From NCBI RefSeq assembly GCF_009674805.1, contig NZ_WKKI01000013.1, positions 1 through 64,000 on the forward strand: a stretch of DNA of 64,000 bases. Direction: 5' to 3'. The DNA is from Metabacillus lacus. Lineage in GTDB: Bacteria; Bacillota; Bacilli; Bacillales; Bacillaceae. The notes beneath the pieces are model-generated. The model had not been told where the DNA came from and did not search any database. It saw nothing but the letters and a program-made list of their open reading frames with translations. Made by a program: the position numbers and the translations under genes. Each line of letters opens with the position of its first letter. Position 1 is the stretch's first letter. Positions 8,761 through 17,339 of this stretch are shown one piece after another.

Positions 8761-8808
8761 GATGCTAAGTATAATCATGAGGCCGGTGAACGACGCTGCT
8801 TTCTCTTG

Positions 8809-10545
8809 TTAGCAGACGTAAGAACCTTTTTGATAAAGTGTGTCAGCAATCTCCCGCATGACTGCTACATTTTCTTTCATGTAATGCTGCAGAAAATTTT
8901 CATTTATGCAGATCATCAGTTCTTTTCTTTCACTATTTTGAGGCAGGCTGTTCAATAGTGCTTTTGCAATCAGCTCGCTTTTTAAAATTGCACGTTCCAA
9001 AAAAGCTTTTGTAAGCATCTCTTTCAGCTGTTCCCCCTCGCTTCCATTCTTTGCTTTGGCTTTTCTCGTTCTGAGCACGGCAGATTCTGCTGCATAAAGA
9101 GTAATCGCCAAGTCTGAGAGTTTCATAATGCTTTCCTGTTCCTCCAACACTTGTTCTCCGTATTCCAGATATACCTGGCCTGCTAAAGAGAGAAACAGCT
9201 GGCGCAGAAAATCTATCCCTTCCAGTCCTCCGGCACGAAGCTTTTCAGTTGCCTCTTTAATATATGTCTGAAGATTCAGCTCTCCTTTTGCAGCCTTTTT
9301 GAAGAGAAGTCCAGGCATCAGCAGTCTGTTAATCTCGTTTGTTCCTTCAAAGATGCGGTTTATTCGCGAATCTCTATAAAGCTTTTCCACACCGTATTCT
9401 TTTATATACCCCGCCCCTCCATATAACTGAAGCACTTCATCTGCAGCATCATCCAGCGTCTCTGATCCAAACACCTTGCAGACTGAACATTCTCCCGCAA
9501 ATTCCATTAACCTTAGCCCAATCAATTTGTGATCCTCCGTATCAGTTAGACTACCCAGAGCTTCTTCAAGGAGTCCTGCCGTCCGGTATTGCAGGGACTC
9601 TGCCGCATAGATATCAGCCGCCATTTTAGCCACTTTTTCTTTTACGGAAGGAAAGTTCGCAAGTGGTCTTCCAAACTGCTTACGTTCCTGAATAAAAGCA
9701 ATTGCCATTTGCAGGGCATGTTTTGACGCACCCATGCAGGCAGATCCTAAGTTGTAACGCCCTAAATTTAGAACATTGAATGCAATGATGTGTCCCTTTC
9801 CTTCTTCCCCAAGCAGATTTTCTATAGGAACAAGGCAATCTTCCAATATGACAGACCTGGTAGATGAGCCTTTGATGCCCATCTTATTTTCTTCTGGTCC
9901 AAGAGAAAGGCCGGGAAAGCTCTTTTCAACAATAAATGCGCTGAATTTTATACCGTCAACCTTTGCGTAAACAATAAATGTATCAGCAAACACAGCATTC
10001 GTAATATAAATCTTGGTACCGTTAAGAACATAATGTGTGCCTTCACTATTTAGCAAAGCAGATGTGCTTGAAGCCAGCGCGTCAGATCCTGCTCCTGGTT
10101 CTGTTAAACAATAAGCGCCAAGAAATTCCCCGCTTGCCAGCTTCGGGAGATAATATTCTTTCTGCCAGGCTGAGCCAAAATACGTAATCGGCAAGGTTGC
10201 AATACAGGTATGATTGGAATGAGCTACTCCATATCCGCTGCTTCTTCCAATTACTTCACCGACGATTCCTTTGCTGATTTTATCTAATCCAAGACCGCCA
10301 TACTTTTCAGGAACTGAATGGGCAAGCAGCCCTAAAGAACCTGCTTTTTTCATCAGCTCTGCAACTTTGGCAAAATTTCCTTCCTCCAATTCCTGTGAAC
10401 AAGGATCAACTTCTTTTTCTAAAAATTGCTTTGCAGAAGAGGCAATCATGCGATGTTCATCTGTCATATCTTCCGGAGTGAAAACAGCCTGCTCTAAAGT
10501 CCTCCCCAATAAGAAGCTTAATCCCAAGCTGTGCGTTTTTTCCAT
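8809..10545 (-). CDS. FadE-like acyl-CoA dehydrogenase, long form
   Basis: 578 residues, longer than the usual 380-400 aa dehydrogenase because of a C-terminal helical extension, as in B. subtilis FadE (YusJ, about 594 aa) and VLCAD. The opening FTPEDMTDEHRMIASSAKQF is typical of this class. YCLTEPGAGSDA and a QLYGGAGYIKEYGVEKLYRD segment mark the FAD-binding and catalytic core; the catalytic Glu is expected in RIFEGTNEINR. It catalyses the first oxidation of acyl-CoA and passes electrons to ETF. Last gene of the minus-strand operon, overlapping the preceding ComB-like ORF by 28 bp. Confidence 0.9.
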   Translation of the reverse strand: MEKTHSLGLSFLLGRTLEQAVFTPEDMTDEHRMIASSAKQFLEKEVDPCSQELEEGNFAKVAELMKKAGSLGLLAHSVPEKYGGLGLDKISKGIVGEVIGRSSGYGVAHSNHTCIATLPITYFGSAWQKEYYLPKLASGEFLGAYCLTEPGAGSDALASSTSALLNSEGTHYVLNGTKIYITNAVFADTFIVYAKVDGIKFSAFIVEKSFPGLSLGPEENKMGIKGSSTRSVILEDCLVPIENLLGEEGKGHIIAFNVLNLGRYNLGSACMGASKHALQMAIAFIQERKQFGRPLANFPSVKEKVAKMAADIYAAESLQYRTAGLLEEALGSLTDTEDHKLIGLRLMEFAGECSVCKVFGSETLDDAADEVLQLYGGAGYIKEYGVEKLYRDSRINRIFEGTNEINRLLMPGLLFKKAAKGELNLQTYIKEATEKLRAGGLEGIDFLRQLFLSLAGQVYLEYGEQVLEEQESIMKLSDLAITLYAAESAVLRTRKAKAKNGSEGEQLKEMLTKAFLERAILKSELIAKALLNSLPQNSERKELMICINENFLQHYMKENVAVMREIADTLYQKGSYVC

Positions 10546-11273
10546 TCCTCATCTCCCCTTCCTAACAGTTTACTTCCCTTTAATACAGGTACTGCGGTAT
10601 AAACGTCCTCTCGGCTGATGAACGAAATAATTGCATTCAACCCATACTGTTCCAGCATTTTCCCAGTACTTGACTGAAGCAAAATCTCTTCTGCTTTTCC
10701 AGCATAGGCATTGTAAAACAGCAGGGCTGCACGGGCTGCATCTGTGAGGTCTCTTTCTCCGGCTATCAGCAGCTTTGCGATAAGTGCTCCAGCTCCATAA
10801 AAATCTTCCATGCAGAATCTTCCCGAAGATCCCGAACAAATTATAACAATGGTCCTGCCTCCAGCTTCTGCTTCCAACTGTGCTGCAACAGCTGAAAGAT
10901 TCAAAAGTGAGGCGATGTACACTTTTTCAGCCGCAAAAGAGCCAGCCACAGCTACAGTCCCATTGGTTGTAGAAAGAACAAGGCTCTTTCCCTCCGTCAC
11001 ATGGAGAAGAGAGGCCGGGTTCGGATCCAGAAAGCCTTGAATGGTTTTCCCTTCGTATTCTCCTGCAAGCAAATAACTGCCAGGTTCTAGTGCTGCAGCA
11101 CATTTCTCAGCTTCTTCGCTGTTTTTCACTGGAATGATTTCCTTCGCGCCATGTGCCAGAGCTGTCACAATCGTTGAGGTGGCGAGAAGGATATCCAGTA
11201 CTACTGCAGCTTTCCCTTTCATTTGTAACTCTTTTATCTCTTCCTTCTTATAAAGAACATGAATTTTATTCAT
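10518..11273 (-). CDS. ComB-like 2-phosphosulfolactate phosphatase family protein
   Basis: 251 residues from ATG at 11273, 7 nt after the preceding stop; the ORF runs further upstream only through the APH gene. ComB hallmarks: VVLDILLATSTIVTAL near the N-terminus, LLAGEYEGKTIQGF, LVLSTTNGT and ICSGSSGRFCMEDFYGAG. The known ComB enzyme removes phosphate from 2-phosphosulfolactate in coenzyme M or sulfolactate synthesis, with Mg2+. Partner genes for sulfolactate (comA, comC) are absent here; instead it sits between an APH-type kinase and an acyl-CoA dehydrogenase. A phosphatase acting in the neighbouring pathway is an inference. Confidence 0.8.
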   Translation of the reverse strand: MNKIHVLYKKEEIKELQMKGKAAVVLDILLATSTIVTALAHGAKEIIPVKNSEEAEKCAAALEPGSYLLAGEYEGKTIQGFLDPNPASLLHVTEGKSLVLSTTNGTVAVAGSFAAEKVYIASLLNLSAVAAQLEAEAGGRTIVIICSGSSGRFCMEDFYGAGALIAKLLIAGERDLTDAARAALLFYNAYAGKAEEILLQSSTGKMLEQYGLNAIISFISREDVYTAVPVLKGSKLLGRGDEEWKKRTAWD

Positions 11274-11280
11274 AGAAATC

Positions 11281-12333
11281 TCATTTCCCGGTTTGCGCAA
11301 GTGCATGCTGTATGAGAATTTCAGTATATTTTCCAAAATCAGCAAATCGCTGATCCGCTGTTTGACCCTTTTTATACCTGTAATAAATCTGCTGACAAAT
11401 GACAGATAATTTGAAATAAGCAAATGTCAGATAATAATGAATGTGGGTGAGATCTTTCCCGCTTTTGAGTGCATATCTTTCCATAAACTCTTTCCTGCTG
11501 TAAAACATTCCAGATGCAGTCACGGACGGTTTTCCTAAACCAAGCTTCAAAGGTAACGGATCATCAGGTTCCATCCAGTAGCTCATTGCTGCACCGAGAT
11601 CTGCAAGAGAATCTCCTACAGTAGCCATTTCCCAGTCGAACAAACCGGAAAGCTCATATAGATCCCTTGAAAAAAGTGCATTGTTCAGCTTGAAATCATA
11701 ATGAATGACAGAAATATATTGTGTATCCGGAATACGTTCAGCCAGCCATTTCATTAGTATATCCGCTTCTGCAATATCATCTGTCTTGGCCCGCTGATAT
11801 CTCTCGATCCATCCCGTGACCTGTCTTTCCATAAATCCGTTCGGTTTGCTGATTTCAGTCAGACCGGTTTGTTCATATGGAACTTTATGCAGTTCTGCAA
11901 GAGTATCCGCCATCAATGCAGAAATTCTCTTTCCAGCTTCCTCTTTATTCTCAGTCCACTCCGGAAGCTCGGTATCTACCAGAATTCCTTCTTTCCGTTC
12001 CATTAGAAAAAACGAGCTTCCCAGGACAGTTTTATCACCACAGTATGTTAAGGGTTTCGGAGCAAGTGGAAACAGGGGGTGCAAGGCATTCAAAACTTCG
12101 TATTCCCGTTTCATATCATGAGCTTTTGGTGCTAGAGGTCCCAAAGGAGGACGCCTGAGCACCGCTTCCCAATTTCCCGCTTTTAACGCATATGTTAAAT
12201 TAGAAGCGCCTGTTCCAAATTGAGTAATTTCCAGTGGTTCCTGGGGAAAATCCCTTATCTGTTCGCTTAAATACTGAAAAAGCTTTTCTTTCCTTAATTC
12301 TTCTCCTTTTCTGACCGGGATTGTCGCCGACAT
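11281..12333 (-). CDS. APH-family phosphotransferase, ACAD10/11 kinase-domain type
   Basis: 350 residues from ATG at 12333, 9 nt after AAAAGGAGG; the in-frame TTG upstream abuts that site. Kinase-like fold: TQFGTGASNLTYAL (nucleotide loop), EAVLRRPPLGPLAPKAHDM, Brenner motif VIHYDFKLNNALF (catalytic Asp, Asn) and LFDWEMATVGDSLADLG (Mg-binding Asp). The RRPPLGPLAP signature is characteristic of the kinase domain fused to dehydrogenases in eukaryotic ACAD10/11 and of LvaA-type hydroxyacyl-CoA kinases. It probably phosphorylates a hydroxyacyl-CoA rather than an antibiotic. Third gene of the operon. Confidence 0.85.
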   Translation of the reverse strand: MSATIPVRKGEELRKEKLFQYLSEQIRDFPQEPLEITQFGTGASNLTYALKAGNWEAVLRRPPLGPLAPKAHDMKREYEVLNALHPLFPLAPKPLTYCGDKTVLGSSFFLMERKEGILVDTELPEWTENKEEAGKRISALMADTLAELHKVPYEQTGLTEISKPNGFMERQVTGWIERYQRAKTDDIAEADILMKWLAERIPDTQYISVIHYDFKLNNALFSRDLYELSGLFDWEMATVGDSLADLGAAMSYWMEPDDPLPLKLGLGKPSVTASGMFYSRKEFMERYALKSGKDLTHIHYYLTFAYFKLSVICQQIYYRYKKGQTADQRFADFGKYTEILIQHALAQTGK

Positions 12334-12397
12334 GGATGCCAACCTCCTTTTACTAGTCTTCAGCTATTTTCCAAATTCTTGAAAATGAAAGTGCCCT

Positions 12398-13177
12398 TTA
12401 TTTATGGACAAACACCGGTTTTCTCTTTTCAAAAAAAGCAGTTACTCCTTCCCTGACATCCTCCGTCTGAAAAACTTCTTCAAATAGTTCCGCTTCATAC
12501 TCCAGTCCTTTCTGAAGTGTTGTCTGCAATCCGGCATCAACCGCTTTTTTTATTTTTGATAACGCCGGGAGAGAATGGCGGCTGATTCTTTTTGCAAGCT
12601 CCATCCCTTTAGCTATGCCTTCTCCCCTAGGAACAACAGCATTTACAAGTCCAATTCTCTCAGCGCGCTCCGCACTAATGGCATCACCGGTATACATCAT
12701 TTCTTTAGCAAGTGCTGAACCTATTGCTCTCGGCAGACGCTGTGTGCCTCCGCCCCCCGGAAACAGGCCCAGCTTGATTTCAGGCAGGGCAATACTTGCA
12801 TGCTGTTCGGCAATGATCATATCAAAAGCCAGTGCCAGTTCACATCCTCCTCCATAAGTAAGCCCGTTTAACACTGCGATAGTGGGTTTAGGAAAAACAT
12901 CCAGCTTGTACAAGAATTCATGATTTTTCATAAAATCCTCTTTGATTCCCTTTTTGCCCATCCAGCTGGGAAACTCTTTTATATCAGCTCCAGCCATAAA
13001 AGCAGTACTTCCCGCACCGGTTAACACTACTGCCACAATGTTCTTATCCCTTTCCAACTCTTGGAATGCTGCCAGCAGTTCTTCAACAACCTCCGCGCTC
13101 ATCACATTCAGCGGAGGATGATCAATAGTAACAAGAGCTGCTCCCTCTTCCTTTGTAACCTGCACATATGAACTCAT
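12398..13177 (-). CDS. Enoyl-CoA hydratase/isomerase family protein
   Basis: 259 residues, a crotonase-fold enzyme. GAGSTAFMAGADIKEFP supplies the first oxyanion-hole segment, LNGLTYGGGCELALAFDMI the second, and PEIKLGLFPGGGGTQRLPR carries the catalytic Glu. It hydrates trans-2-enoyl-CoA to 3-hydroxyacyl-CoA in beta-oxidation. ATG overlaps the stop of the upstream dehydrogenase by 4 bp, indicating translational coupling, with AAAGGAGG upstream. Confidence 0.92.
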   Translation of the reverse strand: MSSYVQVTKEEGAALVTIDHPPLNVMSAEVVEELLAAFQELERDKNIVAVVLTGAGSTAFMAGADIKEFPSWMGKKGIKEDFMKNHEFLYKLDVFPKPTIAVLNGLTYGGGCELALAFDMIIAEQHASIALPEIKLGLFPGGGGTQRLPRAIGSALAKEMMYTGDAISAERAERIGLVNAVVPRGEGIAKGMELAKRISRHSLPALSKIKKAVDAGLQTTLQKGLEYEAELFEEVFQTEDVREGVTAFFEKRKPVFVHK

Positions 13178-14061
13178 ACATTTCTTCCTCCTTTACTGCT
13201 GTATGTATACCAGCCCTGACCCGTTTTCCTGCCAAGCTGTCCTTGCTTTACTTTTTCCTCTATACACGAAAAAGGCTTATCATCAGGATTACCGGTTTCC
13301 TGATATCTTTGCTGCATCACATAATATCCAACGTCGATCCCTGAAAGATCCATCAGTTCAAAAGGCCCGATTGGATGATTGAGCGCTTTTCTGCATATGA
13401 CATCAATGTCCTTGTAATCTGCATAACCATTTTCATATAGAAACACTGCTTCCTTTTGAAGCGCTCCCAAAATTCTGTTAGCCACAAAGCCTGATATTTC
13501 TTTTTTCAGCAATACCGCAGTACGGTTCACTCTTTCGCACACCTGCATGGTGATGTTCGCCGTCTCCTCAGAGGTATCTTTGCTGACCACAACCTCAACA
13601 CAGTCCATAACAAGCGGAGGGAAGAAGAAATGCATGTTAATGACTTTTTCTGGTGAATTTGTACTCTCAGCAATGAGGGAGTTGACAATGGTCGAGCTGT
13701 TTGTTGCAAGAATGGTGTGCTGAGGTGTAATGCGGTCCAGCTGTTGAAACAGCTGCCTCTTTGCTTCAAGCTTTTCAACAATTGCTTCTATAACAAAATC
13801 AGCATCCCCTGCAGCCAGCTGTAAATTCGTTGTCATAGACAAGTGATTAAAAGCAGCCTCTTTCTCTTCAGACGTGATTTTATTCTTGAATACCCATTTT
13901 TCCATGATAGCCTCAAGCCTGCTGCTTGCTTTAGTGAGCACTTCCTCATCTAAATCGTATAATACCGTTTGAAAGCCTCCGAGAGCACATAGCATGGCAA
14001 TTTGATGGCCCATCTGGCCTCCACCGGCAACACAGATTTTTTTTACATCCCCAATTTCCAT
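13174..14061 (-). CDS. 3-hydroxyacyl-CoA (3-hydroxybutyryl-CoA) dehydrogenase
   Basis: 295 residues. The N-terminal NAD-binding Rossmann fold reads ICVAGGGQMGHQIAMLCALG; catalytic-region motifs include ATNSSTIVNSLIAES and the HFFFPPLVMDCVEVV signature with the catalytic His. The C-terminal domain has the usual NRILGALQKEAVFLYENG and HPIGPFELMDLSGID segments. It oxidises 3-hydroxyacyl-CoA to 3-ketoacyl-CoA with NAD. First gene of the downstream minus-strand block, with a TetR-type operator 16-34 bp before its ATG. A thiolase is not present in the window. Confidence 0.92.
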   Translation of the reverse strand: MEIGDVKKICVAGGGQMGHQIAMLCALGGFQTVLYDLDEEVLTKASSRLEAIMEKWVFKNKITSEEKEAAFNHLSMTTNLQLAAGDADFVIEAIVEKLEAKRQLFQQLDRITPQHTILATNSSTIVNSLIAESTNSPEKVINMHFFFPPLVMDCVEVVVSKDTSEETANITMQVCERVNRTAVLLKKEISGFVANRILGALQKEAVFLYENGYADYKDIDVICRKALNHPIGPFELMDLSGIDVGYYVMQQRYQETGNPDDKPFSCIEEKVKQGQLGRKTGQGWYTYSSKGGRNV

Positions 14062-14076
14062 TTATCTTTCCTCCCC

Positions 14077-14095
14077 TACTGACCGGTTGGTATGT
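14077..14095. promoter_or_regulatory. TetR-type operator, copy 1
   Basis: tactgaccggttggtatgt, identical over 19 nt to 18579-18597. Its core is the imperfect palindrome TACyrACCGGTyrGTA. It sits between the terminator of the tetR gene and the hbd start, where a bound repressor would block the downstream operon. Confidence 0.65.
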
Positions 14096-14102
14096 TTTGT
14101 TG

Positions 14103-14129
14103 AAAAGAAAACTCTCAAAGGAGAGTTCA
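14103..14129 (-). terminator. Terminator after tetR
   Basis: On the minus strand gaactctc and gagagttt form a stem with a ctt loop, followed by TTTTCTTTT. It separates the upstream block from hbd. Confidence 0.6.
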
Positions 14130-14226
14130 GCTATTTCTCATAAAGGAATACCTAGCAAAAATACACGCCCAGCCTCCCCCAAAAATTCCTCTTCCTTCGA
14201 AGCAGAGCTGAGCAGCACCAATGACC

Positions 14227-14793
14227 CTAGTCTCTTTGTATACCTTCCAGCAGCATTTTTAAGAAAATGCCGGATACCTCGCTGTCTGTTCTTTTACCAC
14301 TGGGATTGAACCAAAAATAACTCCAGTTTGCCATTCCTAAAATGCCTAGTGAGACGATTTCTGCAGGCAGATCGCTCCGAAATTCTTTCTTTACAATGCC
14401 ATCTTCCAGCACCTGTTGAATGTTTTTTCTGAATTGCTCTCTTTTAGGAACGATCAGTTCTAAATGATCCTCACTAAGATTTCTCATCTCTCTAAAAAAC
14501 ACCTTGGCACTCAGGCCTTGTTTTTCTATGTCACTAATTAGTTTGAAAATGATTTCATAAAGCTTTGATTTTGAATCTTTCTCTTGATTTTCCATGATCT
14601 TTTCCTGATGGCTGAGAAGGTTGTCAATATATTGCAAATGAATATCCATCAGCAGCTGTTCTTTGCTGGTGAAATAATAATAAAAAGTTCCTTTCGTTAC
14701 TCCAAGAACATCCACAACATCCTGAATGGAGGTTTCGTTAAATCCTTTTTCACCAAACATACGTATACTGTTTTCTATGATTCTGTCTTTCAT
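14227..14793 (-). CDS. TetR/AcrR family regulator of the acyl-CoA locus
   Basis: 188 residues. The N-terminal TetR helix-turn-helix reads FGEKGFNETSIQDVVDVLG and GVTKGTFYYYFTSKEQLL; the remaining helical domain binds an inducer, probably an acyl-CoA by analogy with B. subtilis FadR. It is the last gene of the ACAD-SDR-ligase-tetR block, 63 bp after the ligase. Two identical operators near both block starts make it the likely autoregulating repressor. Not an obvious FadR orthologue, since the operator sequence differs from the FadR consensus. Confidence 0.88.
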   Translation of the reverse strand: MKDRIIENSIRMFGEKGFNETSIQDVVDVLGVTKGTFYYYFTSKEQLLMDIHLQYIDNLLSHQEKIMENQEKDSKSKLYEIIFKLISDIEKQGLSAKVFFREMRNLSEDHLELIVPKREQFRKNIQQVLEDGIVKKEFRSDLPAEIVSLGILGMANWSYFWFNPSGKRTDSEVSGIFLKMLLEGIQRD

Positions 14794-14856
14794 CCCTGTA
14801 TTCCTCTCAATCTAGTTGTCTTGAGAAGAATTATAACACAGCGAGTTACAGCAGTA

Positions 14857-16479
14857 CTAAGAGGCAGGATTACCCGATCCTTCCTCGCGAAGTGCTCTTC
14901 TCAAAATCTTGCCAACACTGGTTTTTGGAAGTTCTTGGCGAAATTCAATATATGACGGCACCTTATATGCTGACATTTGTTTTCTGCAAAAAGCTGTAAT
15001 GTCATCCTCAGATGCTGCAGCTCCGTCTTTTAACACAATGAATGCTTTTACAGTCTCTCCTCTGTAAGCATCAGGTACGCCCACCACAACAGCCTCTTGA
15101 ACCGCAGGGTGTTCATACAGAACTTCTTCAATATCCCGCGGATAAATATTATATCCGCCTGCTATAATCATATCTTTCTTTCTGTCAACGATAGATAAAT
15201 AGCCTTCTTCATCCATGCTTCCAATGTCTCCGGTATACAGCCATCCTTCCCGCACAGCTGCAGCAGTTTCCTCCGGCATATTCCAATATCCTTTCATGAT
15301 CTGCGGCCCCGCAACAATTACTTCCCCAAGCTGACCGGGCGGCAGTTCATTTTCTCCCGTTCCTACATCAACAATTTTGTAAGCGGTTGCAGGAAACCCG
15401 AGACCTACTGTACCCGGCTTTCGATCGGCAAACGAAGGGTTGCAGTGAGTAGTAGGTGCAGCTTCAGAGAGTCCGTAACCTTCCAGGATCTTAGCTCCTG
15501 TTTTTCGTTCAAATTCCCTCAGCAGCTCAACAGGCATCGGTGCGCTTCCACTATTGCAAATTCGGATACTGTCAATTCCGTAGGCTTCTGCTCCTGGATG
15601 GTTTGTAATGGCCACATACATAGTCGGAACACCGGGAAAGATTGTCGGCGATTCTTGCTTTATGACATTCAGTACTTCTTCGATTTCAAATCTGGGGAGG
15701 AGAATCATTGAGTTGCCGCCAAGAATTGTTAAATTCATACAGGAAGTCATGCCGAATACATGGAAGAGAGGAATGACCGTTAAACATCTTTCCTGCCCGA
15801 GCCTGACATCGTTCTTAAAAAATTCCAGAGACTGAACGACATTGGCAACGAGGTTTCTATGAGTCAGCATTGCCCCCTTTGAACGCCCTGTTGTGCCTCC
15901 AGTATATTGAAGAACGGCCACATCATGCTCAGGAACAATTTCTGCCGGCCTGATCTGTCCCGTCTGAGTGGACAGGAAAGCATCAAATGGCATTGCCCCT
16001 TCTGTATCTATTCCCGGTTTCAAGCTTACAGCAATAATTGTTTTTAATCCTGTATTTTCCTTGATTGCTTTTACTCTCGGGTATAATGCATCATAGACAA
16101 CAATCGTTTCTGCTCCTGAGTCATTCAGAATATATTCTAATTCTCTTTCAACAAGCATAGGGTTTACCTGGGTAACGATGCCTCCTGCTGTTAAAGTTCC
16201 GTAATAACTGATGACGTATTGAGGGCAATTGGGAAGCATGATAGCCACACGGTCTCCTTTTTGGAACCCATCACTTTGTAAAGCGGAAGCAAAGCCCTGT
16301 ACAAGTCCCAGTAACTCTTTATAGGACATCTTTCTTCCGAAAAATGATACAGCTTCACGATCTCCATAGGTTTCCGTTGTACGCTGCAGCATCTGCGGCA
16401 AAGAAATGTCAGGTATTTCAACGTCATGATGAATGTGTTCTGGGTAGCTGGCAAACCATTCAGATTTATTTAAAGCCAT
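14857..16479 (-). CDS. Long-chain fatty acid-CoA ligase (AMP-forming)
   Basis: 540 residues of the ANL superfamily. Core motifs: LQYTGGTTGRSKGAMLTHRN (A3, P-loop), YGLSEAAPTTHCNP (A5), GWLYTGDIGSMDEEGYLSI (A7) and DRKKDMIIAGGYNIYPRDIE (A8 hinge). The C-terminal SVGKILRRALRE holds the catalytic Lys (A10). It activates free fatty acids to acyl-CoA for the locus, acting in the cytoplasm or at the inner membrane face. Length is close to B. subtilis LcfA and LcfB. A strong GGGGGGAG site precedes ATG. Confidence 0.92.
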   Translation of the reverse strand: MALNKSEWFASYPEHIHHDVEIPDISLPQMLQRTTETYGDREAVSFFGRKMSYKELLGLVQGFASALQSDGFQKGDRVAIMLPNCPQYVISYYGTLTAGGIVTQVNPMLVERELEYILNDSGAETIVVYDALYPRVKAIKENTGLKTIIAVSLKPGIDTEGAMPFDAFLSTQTGQIRPAEIVPEHDVAVLQYTGGTTGRSKGAMLTHRNLVANVVQSLEFFKNDVRLGQERCLTVIPLFHVFGMTSCMNLTILGGNSMILLPRFEIEEVLNVIKQESPTIFPGVPTMYVAITNHPGAEAYGIDSIRICNSGSAPMPVELLREFERKTGAKILEGYGLSEAAPTTHCNPSFADRKPGTVGLGFPATAYKIVDVGTGENELPPGQLGEVIVAGPQIMKGYWNMPEETAAAVREGWLYTGDIGSMDEEGYLSIVDRKKDMIIAGGYNIYPRDIEEVLYEHPAVQEAVVVGVPDAYRGETVKAFIVLKDGAAASEDDITAFCRKQMSAYKVPSYIEFRQELPKTSVGKILRRALREEGSGNPAS

Positions 16480-16543
16480 TTTAAACTCCCCCCAGTTAAA
16501 ATAATAGTTGCAGTTTTCCCTTTGAAAACTGCACGTTCAAAGG

Positions 16544-17320
16544 CTACATAGCATGCGTACCGCCATCAACTATCAGCACATCGCCTGTTACATAATCAGA
16601 TGCTCTTGAAGCCAGATACACAACGGCTCCCTTTAAATCCTCATTAGAACCAAGACGCTGTAACGGTGTTTTTTCAAGAATATAATTTTTCCCATGCTCT
16701 ATGATGACTTTGGACATTTTTGTTGGAAAAAAGCCAGGTGCAATCGCATTGACATTGATCCCATACTGCCCCCATTTAACAGCTAAATCCTTTGTAAAGG
16801 TAATAACAGCTCCTTTACTTGTGTTATAAGCAATAGTATCCATGAAACGGGGATCCACCCCTCCCAGTCCAGCAACAGAAGAAATATTGATAATTTTGCC
16901 CTTATTCTGCTGAATCATCACCTTTCCTGCTTCCTGACTCATCAAAAACGTTCCGGTTGTATTTACATCAATTACTTTTTGCCATGCTTCAAGAGGCATG
17001 TCTTCTGCAGGTGCTCCCCAGGTTGCCCCGCTGTTGTTGACAAGAATATCAACAGACCCAAAAGTTTCGACCGCTGCAGCTACCACCGCCTTTACCTCAT
17101 CCTGCTTTGTTACATCACATGACAATGCAAGAGTTTTATTTCCTGTTTGCTTTTGAAGCCTATCTGCAACTTCCTGACATGCTTCCACCTTTCTTGAACA
17201 AAGGACAATATTTGCACCCGCCTCTGCCAACGCTTCTGCAAGCTGCTCTCCAAGCCCCCGCCCTCCTCCGGTGACAATGGCTGTTTTACCGTTAAGATGA
17301 AATAGTTCTAGAGCGTTCAA
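16544..17320 (-). CDS. SDR family oxidoreductase
   Basis: 258 residues from TTG at 17320, chosen because AAGGAGG lies 6 nt upstream; the ORF's first ATG at 17347 precedes that site. Classical SDR features: TGGGRGLGEQLAEALAEAG (NAD(P) loop), NNSG, catalytic ISSVAG and YNTSKGA (Tyr, Lys), and PGFFPTKM. The gene lies between the ACAD10/11-type dehydrogenase (20 bp away) and the ligase, so it likely oxidises a hydroxyacyl intermediate of the same pathway. The substrate is not deducible. Confidence 0.9.
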   Translation of the reverse strand: MNALELFHLNGKTAIVTGGGRGLGEQLAEALAEAGANIVLCSRKVEACQEVADRLQKQTGNKTLALSCDVTKQDEVKAVVAAAVETFGSVDILVNNSGATWGAPAEDMPLEAWQKVIDVNTTGTFLMSQEAGKVMIQQNKGKIINISSVAGLGGVDPRFMDTIAYNTSKGAVITFTKDLAVKWGQYGINVNAIAPGFFPTKMSKVIIEHGKNYILEKTPLQRLGSNEDLKGAVVYLASRASDYVTGDVLIVDGGTHAM

Positions 17321-17339
17321 GATATCCCTCCTTATTTCT

